Source: an uncultured Clostridium sp.
GTDB lineage: Bacteria; Bacillota; Clostridia; Lachnospirales; Lachnospiraceae
Direction: 5' to 3'
Assembly: GCA_900541315.1 (NCBI GenBank)
Contig: UQJF01000001.1
Location: 1 to 64,000 of the forward strand
Length of the DNA stretch: 64,000 nt
Part shown: positions 8,036 to 17,132 of the stretch, piece by piece
Layout: every line of letters begins with the position of its first letter
How positions within the stretch are numbered: position 1 is the first letter of the stretch
Translations under genes and position numbers: made by a program
Notes under the pieces: model-generated
Seen by the model: the letters and a program-made list of their open reading frames with translations, nothing else
Database searches by the model: none
Told to the model about the DNA's origin: nothing

Positions 8036-9140
8036 TGACCAGAACATTGTAGATGGTCTTGGGAGTATTATAAAGCAAAATTTTGAAAATATCTTTGTTA
8101 TATCCAGTGCCTGCGATGGAAGTGATGCTTTAAAACGTCTTACAGAAGATTACTATCATGTGATCATTTCGGATATCCGTATGCCAAAACTGGATGGCAT
8201 CAGTCTTCTGGAGCTGATCAGCAAAAACCAGATTCCCAGTGTGGTGATCATGCTCAGTGGCTATGATGATTATACCTATATCCGCAATGCCCTGAGGCTG
8301 GGGGCTTATGATTATCTGTTAAAGCCTGTGAATATACAGAATTTTGTGTCCATGCTCAGATTGCTGATCCCGCGGTTAAAAGACAGTTCCGTAAAGCTGC
8401 AGGCAGAAGAGGTAAGCTGTGTGCGTCCGGAAACACAGGGGGATTATTTTGATATTCCGGCCAAAAAACCTTATTATACAAAAGAAGATCTGGAAAAAGA
8501 AATGGAACATCTTTCAGCCGGGCTTTTGTCCATGGACGAAAAGGGCACAAAAGATAAGATCCAGGAAATCTTTTCCCATTTATCCCAGGAAGCTGTGACT
8601 AAAGAACAGTTTAAGCAGGTATTTTCCGCATTTCTCTACACATTAATGCAGAAAAATACAGCCCTGATCCCTATTATAGCAGGTTACAAGCTGTCAGATA
8701 ATGACCTGGCTGCCCAGATTAAAAACCAGCCCCACATCAGTCAGTTAAGACAGAAAATGGAACAGATCCTGCTGCTTTATATGGAACAGCTGAAAAAACA
8801 GCAGGAAAAGAAAGAAGAATATGTGGTAAAAAAGGCACAGGAATACATGAAAAAGCACTGTTCTGAACAGCTTCTCCTTTCAGACATTGCTGCCCAGTTC
8901 CATCTCCACCCCAATTACTTCAGCAGTTTGTTTAAAAAGCAGCTGGATATGACAGTGAGAGATTACATACTTCAGCTTCGCATGACAAAGGCCAAGGAAC
9001 TGATGAAAGACTCGTCCCTGAAGCTTTTAGACATTGCCCTGGCAGTAGGCTACGAAGATGCCGCCCACTTTAACCGGGCATTTAAGAATGTCACCGGGGT
9101 TTCACCGTCGATGTATCGGGATGGGATAAAGAAACAATAA
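8010..9140 (+). CDS. Response regulator with AraC-type output domain, YesN-like
   Basis: 376 residues: a receiver domain at 1-120 (acidic pair Asp8-Asp9, phosphoacceptor Asp55 in SDIRMP, conserved Lys in LLKPVN), a helical linker, and a C-terminal AraC double helix-turn-helix from about residue 275. I chose this ATG because AAGGAGG (7997-8003) sits 6 bases upstream and the protein then begins directly with MYRILLVDDD, the receiver start; an in-frame upstream start would add a basic tail lacking a ribosome binding site. It is translationally coupled to the kinase. It probably activates the divergent sugar ABC operon. Confidence 0.94.
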   Translation: MYRILLVDDDQNIVDGLGSIIKQNFENIFVISSACDGSDALKRLTEDYYHVIISDIRMPKLDGISLLELISKNQIPSVVIMLSGYDDYTYIRNALRLGAYDYLLKPVNIQNFVSMLRLLIPRLKDSSVKLQAEEVSCVRPETQGDYFDIPAKKPYYTKEDLEKEMEHLSAGLLSMDEKGTKDKIQEIFSHLSQEAVTKEQFKQVFSAFLYTLMQKNTALIPIIAGYKLSDNDLAAQIKNQPHISQLRQKMEQILLLYMEQLKKQQEKKEEYVVKKAQEYMKKHCSEQLLLSDIAAQFHLHPNYFSSLFKKQLDMTVRDYILQLRMTKAKELMKDSSLKLLDIALAVGYEDAAHFNRAFKNVTGVSPSMYRDGIKKQ

Positions 9141-9194
9141 GACTATAGTATAAAAAGTTTTTGTAAGTACATTACATACAAAGGAGAAATGCAG

Positions 9195-10151
9195 ATGAAA
9201 ATAGTTGTACTTGATGGATATACAGAAAATCCGGGAGATCTTTCCTGGGATGAGATGAAAAAATACGGAGAATTGACGGTTTATGACAGAACATTGGCAG
9301 AGGATGCAGTGAAGCGTATTGGCAATGCAGAAATTGTGTTTACAAATAAGACTCCGATTACAAAAGAAACCATGGATGCATGCCCGGATCTTAAGTTTAT
9401 CAGTGTCCTTGCAACAGGCTACAATGTGATCGATGTTAATTATGCAAAAGAAAAAGGAATCGTTGTCAGCAATATTCCTGCTTATGGAACGGACTGTGTA
9501 GGACAGTTTGCCATTGCTCTTCTTTTAGAGATCTGCCATCGCATCGGACATCATGATAAGGCTGTAAAAGAGGGCAGATGGGAAAATGCTCCAGACTGGT
9601 GCTTCTGGGACTATCCGCTGATCGAACTGGCAGGAAAAACACTGGGGATTATTGGTTTTGGCCGTATTGGACAGAAAACAGGAACCATAGCAAAGGCAAT
9701 GGGTATGAATGTACTGGCTTATGATTCCCATCCAAATGATAAAGGACGTGCTATTGCTGAGTATGTGGAACTGGATGAGATATTTACAAAATCAGATGTG
9801 ATCTCGCTTCATTGCCCATTGTTCCCGTCTACAGAAGGCATTATCAATAAAGATAATATTGCCAGGATGAAAGATGGAGTTATCATCATTAATAACTCCC
9901 GTGGACAGCTGATTGTGGAAAAAGATCTGGCAGATGCATTAAACAGTGGAAAAGTATATGCAGCAGGACTGGATGTGGTAAGTACAGAGCCTATTAAGAG
10001 TGACAATCCTCTTCTGAAAGCTAAAAACTGTATCATCACCCCTCATATTTCCTGGGCGCCAAAGGAAGCAAGGCAGAGGATCATGGATATGTCTGTGGAA
10101 AATCTTAAACAGTTTTTAGCTGGAGATCCGGTGAATGTGGTAAACTGGTAA
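9195..10151 (+). CDS. D-2-hydroxyacid dehydrogenase (NAD-dependent)
   Basis: 318 residues of the D-isomer 2-hydroxyacid dehydrogenase family. The Rossmann motif GIIGFGRIG is in the middle. The catalytic set is Arg in NNSRGQL, Glu in STEPIK and His in TPHISWA. Closest in character to glycerate dehydrogenase/hydroxypyruvate reductase proteins; the exact 2-keto acid is unknown. AAGGAG at 9181-9186 is 8 bases before this ATG and only 2 before an alternative ATG at 9189, so I prefer 9195. It lies 54 bases after the regulator gene and may be co-transcribed. Confidence 0.9.
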   Translation: MKIVVLDGYTENPGDLSWDEMKKYGELTVYDRTLAEDAVKRIGNAEIVFTNKTPITKETMDACPDLKFISVLATGYNVIDVNYAKEKGIVVSNIPAYGTDCVGQFAIALLLEICHRIGHHDKAVKEGRWENAPDWCFWDYPLIELAGKTLGIIGFGRIGQKTGTIAKAMGMNVLAYDSHPNDKGRAIAEYVELDEIFTKSDVISLHCPLFPSTEGIINKDNIARMKDGVIIINNSRGQLIVEKDLADALNSGKVYAAGLDVVSTEPIKSDNPLLKAKNCIITPHISWAPKEARQRIMDMSVENLKQFLAGDPVNVVNW

Positions 10152-10202
10152 TAAAAAAAGAAAAAATGTAAAGTAGCCTTATATATGATCAAAAAATGCT
10201 GT

Positions 10203-10249
10203 AAAAATGACGGACCGCTTCCCAAACTGGAAACAGTGCCGTCATTTTT
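10203..10249. terminator. Bidirectional terminator
   Basis: Stem AAAAATGACGG (10203-10213) pairs with CCGTCATTTTT (10239-10249). It lies between the convergent dehydrogenase and amidohydrolase genes and has A/T runs on both sides. Confidence 0.8.
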
Positions 10250-10255
10250 TATATC

Positions 10256-11593
10256 TTAGTATGCCCGTTTAATAATATCATTCATATGCTTTTCAGCTTC
10301 AAAGCGGATACGCTCTTCATCCAGAGTAAGGACCTCACGGTTTTTCATTACGATCTTGCCGTTGATGATAGAATCGGTTACATCATGTCCGTTTGCAGCA
10401 TCTACAATGGTATTTACCAGATTCTGGCTTGGAGTGATATGAGGCTGGTCAATATTTAACAGGATCAGGTCAGCTTTCTTGCCTTCTTCAACGGATCCAA
10501 GGATATCACCGTGTCCAAGAGCATTTGCACCGCCCTGGGAGGCCATCTTTAAAAGTGTAGGACAGGTCATGACTACAGGATTAAAAGATGGAATTCCCCA
10601 GTAAGCCATCATAGCATAGCGAAGAACCTTCATTTCGTCAAAAATATCCAGATTGGAAGGTGCAGCACCATCGCAGCCTAAGCCAAGGCTTGCACCGGCT
10701 TCCAGAATCTGGGGAGCTTTTGGAAAACCGTGGTTTGCCAGGTTGGCTCTTGGGCAATGGATCATTTTCACACCACGTTCTGCCATCAGCGCAATATCGT
10801 GATCTGACAGCATTACATTGTGGGCAGTCAGAAGATTAGGACCAAGAATGCCCATTTCTTCCAGAAATTCTGCAGGGCGTTTTTTGTAATTTTGCAGGCA
10901 GAAGCTGACCTCGTCTTTATGTTCACACAGATGGGCATGAATGCCGGTATGGAATTCTTTAGCAGATTCACCTACCATGGCGATCAGTTCCCTGGAACAG
11001 GTCATTACCTGACGGATAGCAAACCAGATATCAACACGGCCATCGCCAGCTCCCTGATATTTCTGATACAGTTTCTTTGTGTTTTCGATAGCCTCATTAG
11101 CTGTCTCTTTCATTGCACCAGTAATGGCATTTCCCATATCCATGGTTGATTTTGCAATGGCAGCTCTCATGCCAGATTCAATGACTGCATCTGCAACCCG
11201 GTCCATATGTACACCGCCGGAATCAGCAAAAGCAGTTGTTCCGCTTTTGATCATTTCCAGACATGCCAGAAGGCCGCTGATATAAGAATCTTCTGGCTGG
11301 AGATTACTTTCAAAAGGAACCAGGAAACGGGTCCATACCATAGGATATTCATCGGCAACACGCCCTCTTAAAAGCTGCTGGCAGGTATGTGTATGGCCAT
11401 CTACCATGCCGGGCATGACAAGCTTTCCTTTGCCATCGATTATTTCATTGGCAGAGCTGTCGGTGATCAATTCATCTGTAGGACCGATCTTTTTGATCCA
11501 GCTGTCTTTAATTCCTACAGAACAGGTAGATGAAACCGTCATATCAGGGTTTAAAACCTGACAGTTCTTAATTAAAATATCATATTTTTCCAT
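10256..11593 (-). CDS. Amidohydrolase (chlorohydrolase/deaminase-like)
   Basis: 445 residues of the metal-dependent amidohydrolase superfamily. The N-terminal beta domain is followed by DGHTHT (metal ligands His67 and His69), a HAHLCEH segment with the third histidine and catalytic glutamate, a TAHNVM histidine, and Asp in LGCDGAAPSN. This arrangement matches the 5-methylthioadenosine/S-adenosylhomocysteine deaminase, guanine deaminase and chlorohydrolase group. It follows the two membrane genes in one operon, so the imported compound is probably its substrate, perhaps a purine-like or other N-heterocycle. The substrate is unproven. Confidence 0.88.
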   Translation of the reverse strand: MEKYDILIKNCQVLNPDMTVSSTCSVGIKDSWIKKIGPTDELITDSSANEIIDGKGKLVMPGMVDGHTHTCQQLLRGRVADEYPMVWTRFLVPFESNLQPEDSYISGLLACLEMIKSGTTAFADSGGVHMDRVADAVIESGMRAAIAKSTMDMGNAITGAMKETANEAIENTKKLYQKYQGAGDGRVDIWFAIRQVMTCSRELIAMVGESAKEFHTGIHAHLCEHKDEVSFCLQNYKKRPAEFLEEMGILGPNLLTAHNVMLSDHDIALMAERGVKMIHCPRANLANHGFPKAPQILEAGASLGLGCDGAAPSNLDIFDEMKVLRYAMMAYWGIPSFNPVVMTCPTLLKMASQGGANALGHGDILGSVEEGKKADLILLNIDQPHITPSQNLVNTIVDAANGHDVTDSIINGKIVMKNREVLTLDEERIRFEAEKHMNDIIKRAY

Positions 11594-11613
11594 ATAAATT
11601 TACCTCGCTCATG

Positions 11614-12075
11614 TTAAATGGCACCTGTAAGTTTTAAGATAACATCTGCTACTAAGGCAGAGAAAATAAATGTTCCGGTGATTACAAATAAGGTGATGAG
11701 CACCAGTTTCCATCCCATTTTAGCAAAATCCTTCAGGTCTTTTCCAAGTGAAATCCCGGCAAATGCGCCTAATGCAGTGGTAGGAGCCATAAATGCAACC
11801 TGGGATGTAACACCGATCACAAAGTCTTTTACCGGTGAGATAGGGCATGCAAGAAGCAGTCCGGTAAGAGATACATACATCATAGATGGAAGCTTTATAA
11901 ACTGGCTCATAAATTTACTTACTGTAAGTCCGAAGAGAGCAATAGCGCATAATACCAGGATCCCGGCAATGGAATCACCTACCGGCATTTTGTAGCCCAG
12001 TATATTTGTGAGTACCATGATAACAGAAACCATGATAAGCAGTCCAAGCTGCTGTAAAAAGTATTTTCTGACCAT
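11614..12075 (-). CDS. Small integral membrane protein, partner of the DUF3100-like protein
   Basis: 153 residues with about four to five hydrophobic segments and no recognised catalytic motif. Its start overlaps the stop of the upstream membrane gene by one base (TAATG), with GGAGG a few bases before the ATG, so the two are translationally coupled and probably form one transporter. A polar turn with SPVKDF and a glycine/alanine-rich TTALGAFAGIS helix look transporter-like. The family is not recognised with certainty. Confidence 0.65.
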   Translation of the reverse strand: MVRKYFLQQLGLLIMVSVIMVLTNILGYKMPVGDSIAGILVLCAIALFGLTVSKFMSQFIKLPSMMYVSLTGLLLACPISPVKDFVIGVTSQVAFMAPTTALGAFAGISLGKDLKDFAKMGWKLVLITLFVITGTFIFSALVADVILKLTGAI

Positions 12076-12890
12076 TATTTAGCCTCCTTATTGTTTTTGT
12101 GACCGATTTTAGGTTCCAGTATTGCATACAGTTTTTTAGTAAGAGGAAGAGCTACGAATGTTCCCATATAAATTCCGGTGATACCAGTAAGCATATCACT
12201 GGCGCCGCCCATGATCATAATACTTTCAGCCTGCTGCGGGTAGATCTCACCTAATGTTCCGGCAGCGGCAGTCATCATTGATCCGCTTCCTACACCACAA
12301 GCCATGCCAAGGGCAATAGGATCAAAAATATGCCAGGAAGCTACGATGCTGGCCAGGATACTGATAAAAACGGTACCAATAACAGAACCAACAATATATA
12401 CAGCAAAGGTTCCGCGGGTTTCCGGGGCATCCGGTCCAAAGATATCAGTGGTTAATCCAAGGTTGGAGTCTCGGTTGATGGAATAGCAGGCACCGATAGC
12501 TTCTTTTTTCAGACCAAGCAGCAGTGCAAGAGGAAGTGAAATAAGGATGGTTCCCAGATTACCAAATTCCTGCAGCAGAAGCGCAGGTCCTACAGCAACC
12601 AGTTTTGCAAGATTTCCACCTGCTGAGATTCCCATTTTTGCCATAAAAGGTGCAAGGGCTACTAAAACAAGGCTTCCTCCAAGCTTTGATTCTTCTGTTT
12701 TGAAAAGCTTAAAGGCGTCCGGTCCTAAAAGTCCTCCAAAGATCGTGGCAAATACCATTGGAAATAAGGTAAGTGTACCAATTCCAATATTGAACTTAAG
12801 TGTACCGATCAGGTCGCATACCGTAGCAAGGATCAAGGCTACAACATAAACCTTCCAGTACTTGTTAATAACAGTTTTCAGCTTTTCCAT
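12075..12890 (-). CDS. Integral membrane protein, DUF3100-like putative transporter
   Basis: 271 residues with about seven to eight hydrophobic spans. A glycine-rich segment (ACGVGSGSMMTAAAG, then IMGGASDMLTG) in the C-terminal third resembles, from memory, the DUF3100 family, members of which occur beside amidohydrolases. I infer an importer or exchanger for the amidohydrolase substrate. The downstream 153-residue membrane gene overlaps it by one base. The regulator upstream (LysR) ends at its own terminator, so this operon should have its own promoter within 12891-12974. Confidence 0.55.
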   Translation of the reverse strand: MEKLKTVINKYWKVYVVALILATVCDLIGTLKFNIGIGTLTLFPMVFATIFGGLLGPDAFKLFKTEESKLGGSLVLVALAPFMAKMGISAGGNLAKLVAVGPALLLQEFGNLGTILISLPLALLLGLKKEAIGACYSINRDSNLGLTTDIFGPDAPETRGTFAVYIVGSVIGTVFISILASIVASWHIFDPIALGMACGVGSGSMMTAAAGTLGEIYPQQAESIMIMGGASDMLTGITGIYMGTFVALPLTKKLYAILEPKIGHKNNKEAK

Positions 12891-12974
12891 ACAAGATACC
12901 CCTTTCTTCTGTCTGTGCAGGAATTATTTTTGTGATTTAAACATAACACAGGAAGCGTTTTCTGCGAATACGTC

Positions 12975-13002
12975 AAAAAGCGATGGATTTCCATCGCTTT
13001 TT
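12975..13002. terminator. Terminator after the LysR gene
   Basis: A perfect 12-base stem AAAAAGCGATGG (12975-12986) pairs with CCATCGCTTTTT (12991-13002) around a 4-base loop. It would stop minus-strand transcription of the LysR gene before the membrane-protein operon. Confidence 0.88.
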
Positions 13003-13021
13003 ACGAAAACCGTCTTTAAGG

Positions 13022-13936
13022 TCACAGGACAACTGATTCAATCTGCATTAAAAGATCCACAAAACGGCTGGCTGTATCAGAAAGAGTATATTTTTGGCGT
13101 ACGATCCATCCTATTTCAAGCCGCCGCCCGTTTTTAATAGGAATAGAAACGATATCGCTGTAGTTATCATCAAACGGCCGATAGCCGCTTCCGACAGCAA
13201 ATCCCTGACAGTAACGCATAACAGAATAAGAAGTAGCCCGGTCAGAAACCTGGATCACCCTGTTTAACTGATGATAAGGGACGATCAGGTCAGTATAAGC
13301 AGAATTCGTATCTGAAGACCGGTCATAGGTGATAAAAGGATACTGGATCAGATCTTCTATGTCGATTTCACGGCTGCCAGCAAGAGGGTGGTTTTGGCAT
13401 ATGTATACATGGGAAGTCTGATAGGTAATATGATTGAAAATGATGTTTCTGTTCCTTAACTCCTGCATCATCTGGCCCTTGCTGTATTCTGTAACAAAAA
13501 CGATGCCAAGATCATCCAGACCGCGTTCTACCCGGTCCATAACTTCAGATGTGCGGCATTCGTGAAAACCGCAGTGATAAGGTCCGGCACCTGTATTCAG
13601 GCTGTTGATGATCGATACAAAAGAATTCATACCGCAGATATGATGCTGGGAGGAAACAGATAAACCTAAAGGACGGTTTTTGGAACCATTGAATTTTTCA
13701 TCCAGATAATCCAGGCGGTTTAATATCCATTTAAATTCGATCAGAAGTTCTTCTCCGTTTCTGGTAAGGCGGACCCCTTTGCTGTCCCTTACAAAAGCAG
13801 TGATCCCATAAGTATTTTCCACTTCTTTAATAGCACCGGAAATGCTGGACTGGGCAGTAAAAGACCGTTTAGCGGCTTCGCTGATCGAACCGGATTCAGC
13901 AGCACCAATAAAATATCGCATTTGCTGTAATGTCAT
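13022..13936 (-). CDS. LysR-family transcriptional regulator
   Basis: 304 residues. The N-terminal winged helix (residues 1-60, MRYFIGAAESGSISEAAKRSF then SISGAIKEVE) and the periplasmic-binding-like effector domain (about 90-295) are complete. AAGGAGA precedes the ATG on the minus strand. It lies upstream of the membrane protein/amidohydrolase operon in the same direction and probably regulates it; many LysR proteins control a neighbouring catabolic operon. The short B-type repeat at 13977-14037 lies 40 bases before its start. Confidence 0.92.
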   Translation of the reverse strand: MTLQQMRYFIGAAESGSISEAAKRSFTAQSSISGAIKEVENTYGITAFVRDSKGVRLTRNGEELLIEFKWILNRLDYLDEKFNGSKNRPLGLSVSSQHHICGMNSFVSIINSLNTGAGPYHCGFHECRTSEVMDRVERGLDDLGIVFVTEYSKGQMMQELRNRNIIFNHITYQTSHVYICQNHPLAGSREIDIEDLIQYPFITYDRSSDTNSAYTDLIVPYHQLNRVIQVSDRATSYSVMRYCQGFAVGSGYRPFDDNYSDIVSIPIKNGRRLEIGWIVRQKYTLSDTASRFVDLLMQIESVVL

Positions 13937-13976
13937 AGAAGCTCTCCTTTGTGGCTGACGGCAGTTTATTTATGAA

Positions 13977-14037
13977 GAATTGCGTGAGTGCAAAGCACGT
14001 AGCAATTCGGTATCAGAGGGGTCAAAATACCTTTTGA
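13977..14037. repeat. B-family palindromic repeat, copy 1
   Basis: GAATTGC at 13977-13983 and GCAATTC at 14002-14008 form the outer arms, with GTGCAAAGCAC nested inside, giving a REP-like hairpin. This is followed by GGTATCAGAGGGGTCAAAAT, itself a small GGTAT/ATACC stem. The same sequence recurs at 52492-52546 in the same orientation, and its first half at 26708-26734. Confidence 0.7.
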
Positions 14038-14124
14038 CTCCAACATCTTTATGAATTATACAGCAAAAATAAAAAAAATGCACCTTATTGAGAAATATTA
14101 TCAGCATATAAATAGTCTGCGTTA

Positions 14125-14185
14125 TTGACAACTAACTTAAATTAGCGTATTCTAACTAAGATGATCGGGGGTAGCAATGACTAAC
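14125..14185 (+). promoter_or_regulatory. feo promoter with DtxR/IdeR-like operators
   Basis: TTGACA (14125-14130), 17 bases, TATTCT (14148-14153). The inverted repeat ATTAG-N6-CTAAC at 14141-14156 overlaps the -10 box, and a weaker GGTAG-N6-CTAAC follows at 14170-14185. The same TTAG-N6-CTAA core is found in the promoter at 225-286. This fits iron-dependent repression of ferrous iron uptake by a DtxR/IdeR-type protein. Confidence 0.7.
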
Positions 14186-14226
14186 CTTGAATAGGAAGAA
14201 CTAACTTGAAAAAAGGAGTGAAGAAG

Positions 14227-14436
14227 ATGCCTTTAACAATGGCTTCGATCGGAGAAGCAAATACCATCCGTAAAGTAGGCGGAAATGAAGAAACAAAGCG
14301 TTTTCTTGAAAACCTGGGATTTGTTGCCGGGGCAGAGATCACAGTTGTATCTGCCATCGGTGGAAATGTTATTGTCAATATTAAGGATTCAAGAGTTGCA
14401 ATAAATCAGGATATGGCAAGACATATCATGGTTTAA
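14227..14436 (+). CDS. feoA: FeoA domain protein (first copy)
   Basis: A 69-residue FeoA, an SH3-like beta-barrel that supports FeoB in ferrous iron uptake at the membrane. GLY-rich turns ENLGFVAGAEITVV and GGNVIVNIKDSRVAI match the family. The ATG at 14227 follows AAAGGAG by a normal distance; an upstream TTG at 14206 lies before that binding site and is unlikely. It is the first gene of feoA-feoA-feoB under the DtxR-like operator. Two separate FeoA proteins before FeoB is a frequent arrangement in Clostridia. Confidence 0.92.
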   Translation: MPLTMASIGEANTIRKVGGNEETKRFLENLGFVAGAEITVVSAIGGNVIVNIKDSRVAINQDMARHIMV

Positions 14437-14505
14437 ATGGACATGTTGCCTAAGGGTGATATAGCCATAAATGAACATGACAAAGAGAAGAAAGGAGACA
14501 TAGCA

Positions 14506-14724
14506 ATGACTTTAGGTGATGCAGCAGTTGGAAGCACTGTAGTAGTGACTAAGATCACAGGTGATGGCGCTTACAAACGTCGTATTATGGACATGGGGAT
14601 CACAAAAGGAAGTGAGCTTTATATTAGAAAAGTTGCTCCTTTAGGAGATCCTGTTGAAATTACAGTAAGAGGTTATGAGCTTTCTGTAAGAAAAAATGAT
14701 GCTCAGTGTGTAGAAGTAAAATAA
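14506..14724 (+). CDS. feoA: FeoA domain protein (second copy)
   Basis: A 72-residue second FeoA, with the classical MDMGITKGSELYIRKVAPLGDP segment split by the family glycine turns and the final ELSVRKNDAQCVEV strand. I chose the ATG at 14506 because AAGGAG (14492-14497) is 8 bases upstream; an in-frame ATG at 14437 directly after the first feoA stop has no binding site. It is closer to the usual FeoA sequence than the first copy. A small hairpin (GAGTCC/GGACTC, 14755-14774) lies before the feoB ribosome binding site. Confidence 0.93.
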   Translation: MTLGDAAVGSTVVVTKITGDGAYKRRIMDMGITKGSELYIRKVAPLGDPVEITVRGYELSVRKNDAQCVEVK

Positions 14725-14791
14725 ACGGACACAACACACCGTGAGAATTAAAAGGAGTCCTTTGCAATGGACTCATGGAGGTAAATGAAAA

Positions 14792-16978
14792 ATGGCAATT
14801 AAGATCGCGCTTGCCGGAAATCCAAACTGCGGAAAAACAACTATGTTTAATGCATTAACAGGTGCCAATCAGTATGTTGGTAACTGGCCTGGTGTTACGG
14901 TAGAGAAAAAAGAGGGAAAATTAAAAAGCAAGAGCCAGAGCGAAGAAGTGATCGTTACTGACCTTCCGGGTATTTATTCACTGTCTCCTTATACTTTGGA
15001 GGAAGTTGTCAGCCGTGATTATCTGTTAAAGGATGATCCGGACGTTATTGTAAACCTGGTTGACGCAACAAACATCGAGCGTAACTTATATCTGACCACC
15101 CAGATGATCGAAACCGGTATTCCGGTAGTGATCGCATTAAATATGGCAGATCTGCTTGCCAAGAGAGGTATTAAGATCGACATTGAACGTCTTTCCATGC
15201 TTCTTGACTGTCCGATCGTTGAAACATCTGCATTGAAGCAGACCGGTCTTGATAAGCTGATCGACGAAGCAGTTAAGGTTGCTAAGAAGAAAGAAGCTGA
15301 TCTTCCTAAGGAGATCTTTTCTAAGGAATTAGAAGCAGCAGTAGCTGAGGTTGAAGGCGTACTGCCGGCAGACATCACTGAGAACAAGAAGAGATGGTAT
15401 GCTGTTAAGTTTCTTGAAAATGACAGCAAGGTAGTTGAGAGCACCCCTCTTTCTGCTTCCGGCAAGTCTATTGTTGAGAACGCAAGAAAAGCCATCGAAG
15501 AAGCTCATGATGACGATATGGAAAGTATTGTAACTGATGAGCGTTACAAATTCATCCAGAAGGTAGTTGGGACTGCTGTTAAGAAGAGCGGCGAGAAGCT
15601 GACCGTATCTGATAAGATCGACCAGATCGTTACCAACCGTTTCTTAGGTATTCCGATCTTTATGCTGGTAATGTGGATCGTATATTACATCTCTGTAACT
15701 ACAATAGGTACATTCGTAACTGACTGGACTAACGATACATTCGTAGGTGCTATTCAGGAAGTTGTAGGCGGATTCCTTGAAAATGCCGGTGCAAGTGACC
15801 TGATCTTAAGCCTGGTTGTTGATGGTATCATCGGCGGTCTGGGAGCAGTGCTTGGTTTCGTTCCTCAGATGGCGATCCTGTTCCTGTTCCTTTCCATCCT
15901 GGAAGACTGCGGTTACATGGTACGTATCGCATTCGTTATGGACCGTGTATTCCGTCACTTTGGTCTGTCCGGTAAGAGCTTCATCCCGTTACTGATCTCC
16001 TCTGGTTGTGGTATCCCAGGTATCATGGCTTCCAAGACCATTGAGCAGGATAACGACAGAAGACTTACAATTATGACAGCAACCTTTATCCCATGTGGTG
16101 CTAAACTTCCTGTAATCGCTTTAATGGGCGGCGTTATGGCTGGTTATGTAACTGGCTGGGATGTAGCTGGCATGATGGCTCCTATCATGTACTTTGTAGG
16201 TATCGTAGCTGTTCTTGTAGCAGCTATCATGTTAAAGAAAACAAAACCATTCTCCGGAAAACCGGCTCCATTCGTTATGGAGCTTCCACAGTACCATATC
16301 CCATCTGCTAAGACTGTTCTGATGCATGTCTGGGAAAGACTGAAAGGCTTCATCATCAAGGCTGGTACTATCCTGTTCCTTGCCTGCGTAGTAATGTGGC
16401 TGCTTTCTACTTTTGGATTTGCTGATGGTTCCTTTGGTATTGTTGAAGATTCCGCAGACAGCCTTATGGCTATCATTGGCGGTGCGATCGCGCCTCTCTT
16501 TGCTCCTCTTGGCTGGGGCGAGTGGCAGCCGGTTGCAGCTGCGATCTCCGGTTTCAGTGCAAAAGAAGGTATCGTTTCTACCATGGGCGTACTTGCAAAT
16601 GTTGCCGGTGACGTTGAAGATGCAGAAACCGTTGCAGAAGGTGTTGGAATGTGGTTCCCAACCGCTTTAGCCGGATTCAGCTTCCTGCTGTTTAACCTTC
16701 TTGACTCTCCGTGTCTTGCAGCTATTTCGACAATGGCCCAGCAGATGCAGGACAGAAAGTGGTTCTGGTTTGCGATCCTGTTCCAGAATGTATTTGCTTA
16801 CACTGTTACTCTTTGTGTATACCAGATCGGCAGCTTCTTATTCTATGGCTCCTTCGGCGCAGGTACAGTTGTGGCATTCGTAGTGCTGCTGTTCATGCTG
16901 TACATGCTGTTCCGTCCAGATCCATATAAGGATCAGAAGACCTATTCCAAGCGCTCTGTACAGTCCGCAAGTTTATAA
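14792..16978 (+). CDS. feoB: Ferrous iron transporter FeoB
   Basis: A 728-residue FeoB. The N-terminal GTPase domain has G1 GNPNCGKTT (9-17), G3 DLPG (57-60) and G4 NMAD (117-120). A helical spacer follows, then the membrane core from about residue 285 with the two Gate regions, including SSGCGIPG and FIPCGAKLPVIAL. It imports Fe(II) across the cytoplasmic membrane. GGAGG is 8-12 bases before the ATG. It ends with a terminator at 17009-17042, but the small FeoB-associated gene follows closely. Confidence 0.97.
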   Translation: MAIKIALAGNPNCGKTTMFNALTGANQYVGNWPGVTVEKKEGKLKSKSQSEEVIVTDLPGIYSLSPYTLEEVVSRDYLLKDDPDVIVNLVDATNIERNLYLTTQMIETGIPVVIALNMADLLAKRGIKIDIERLSMLLDCPIVETSALKQTGLDKLIDEAVKVAKKKEADLPKEIFSKELEAAVAEVEGVLPADITENKKRWYAVKFLENDSKVVESTPLSASGKSIVENARKAIEEAHDDDMESIVTDERYKFIQKVVGTAVKKSGEKLTVSDKIDQIVTNRFLGIPIFMLVMWIVYYISVTTIGTFVTDWTNDTFVGAIQEVVGGFLENAGASDLILSLVVDGIIGGLGAVLGFVPQMAILFLFLSILEDCGYMVRIAFVMDRVFRHFGLSGKSFIPLLISSGCGIPGIMASKTIEQDNDRRLTIMTATFIPCGAKLPVIALMGGVMAGYVTGWDVAGMMAPIMYFVGIVAVLVAAIMLKKTKPFSGKPAPFVMELPQYHIPSAKTVLMHVWERLKGFIIKAGTILFLACVVMWLLSTFGFADGSFGIVEDSADSLMAIIGGAIAPLFAPLGWGEWQPVAAAISGFSAKEGIVSTMGVLANVAGDVEDAETVAEGVGMWFPTALAGFSFLLFNLLDSPCLAAISTMAQQMQDRKWFWFAILFQNVFAYTVTLCVYQIGSFLFYGSFGAGTVVAFVVLLFMLYMLFRPDPYKDQKTYSKRSVQSASL

Positions 16979-17008
16979 AAGTATCAGTCGGTACATACCG
17001 GCATAATG

Positions 17009-17042
17009 AAAGGGTCCGGGTGATAACATCCGGTCCCTTTTT
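17009..17042 (+). terminator. Terminator after feoB
   Basis: AAAGGGTCCGG pairs with CCGGTCCCTTT (one T-T mismatch), followed by a T run ending at 17042. Candidate promoter boxes TTTTTA (17038-17043) and TAAAAT (17061-17066), 17 bases apart, follow directly and could drive the next small gene; the -35 is weak. Confidence 0.75.
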
Positions 17043-17095
17043 AAAACTGCTGCATTGTGGTAAAATGGATCTGGCAGATATTTATCGTTTTATGT

Positions 17096-17109
17096 TTCCG
17101 AGAGAACAT
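17096..17109 (+). repeat. A-family leader motif, partial copy (right end only)
   Basis: TTCCGAGAGAACAT at 17096-17109 is identical to the right end of the full A-family element at 28611-28760. It lies 23 bases before the start of the FeoB-associated gene at 17133. No left arm is evident here. Confidence 0.6.
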
Positions 17110-17132
17110 CAAGAAGAAAGAAGGGAATATTT

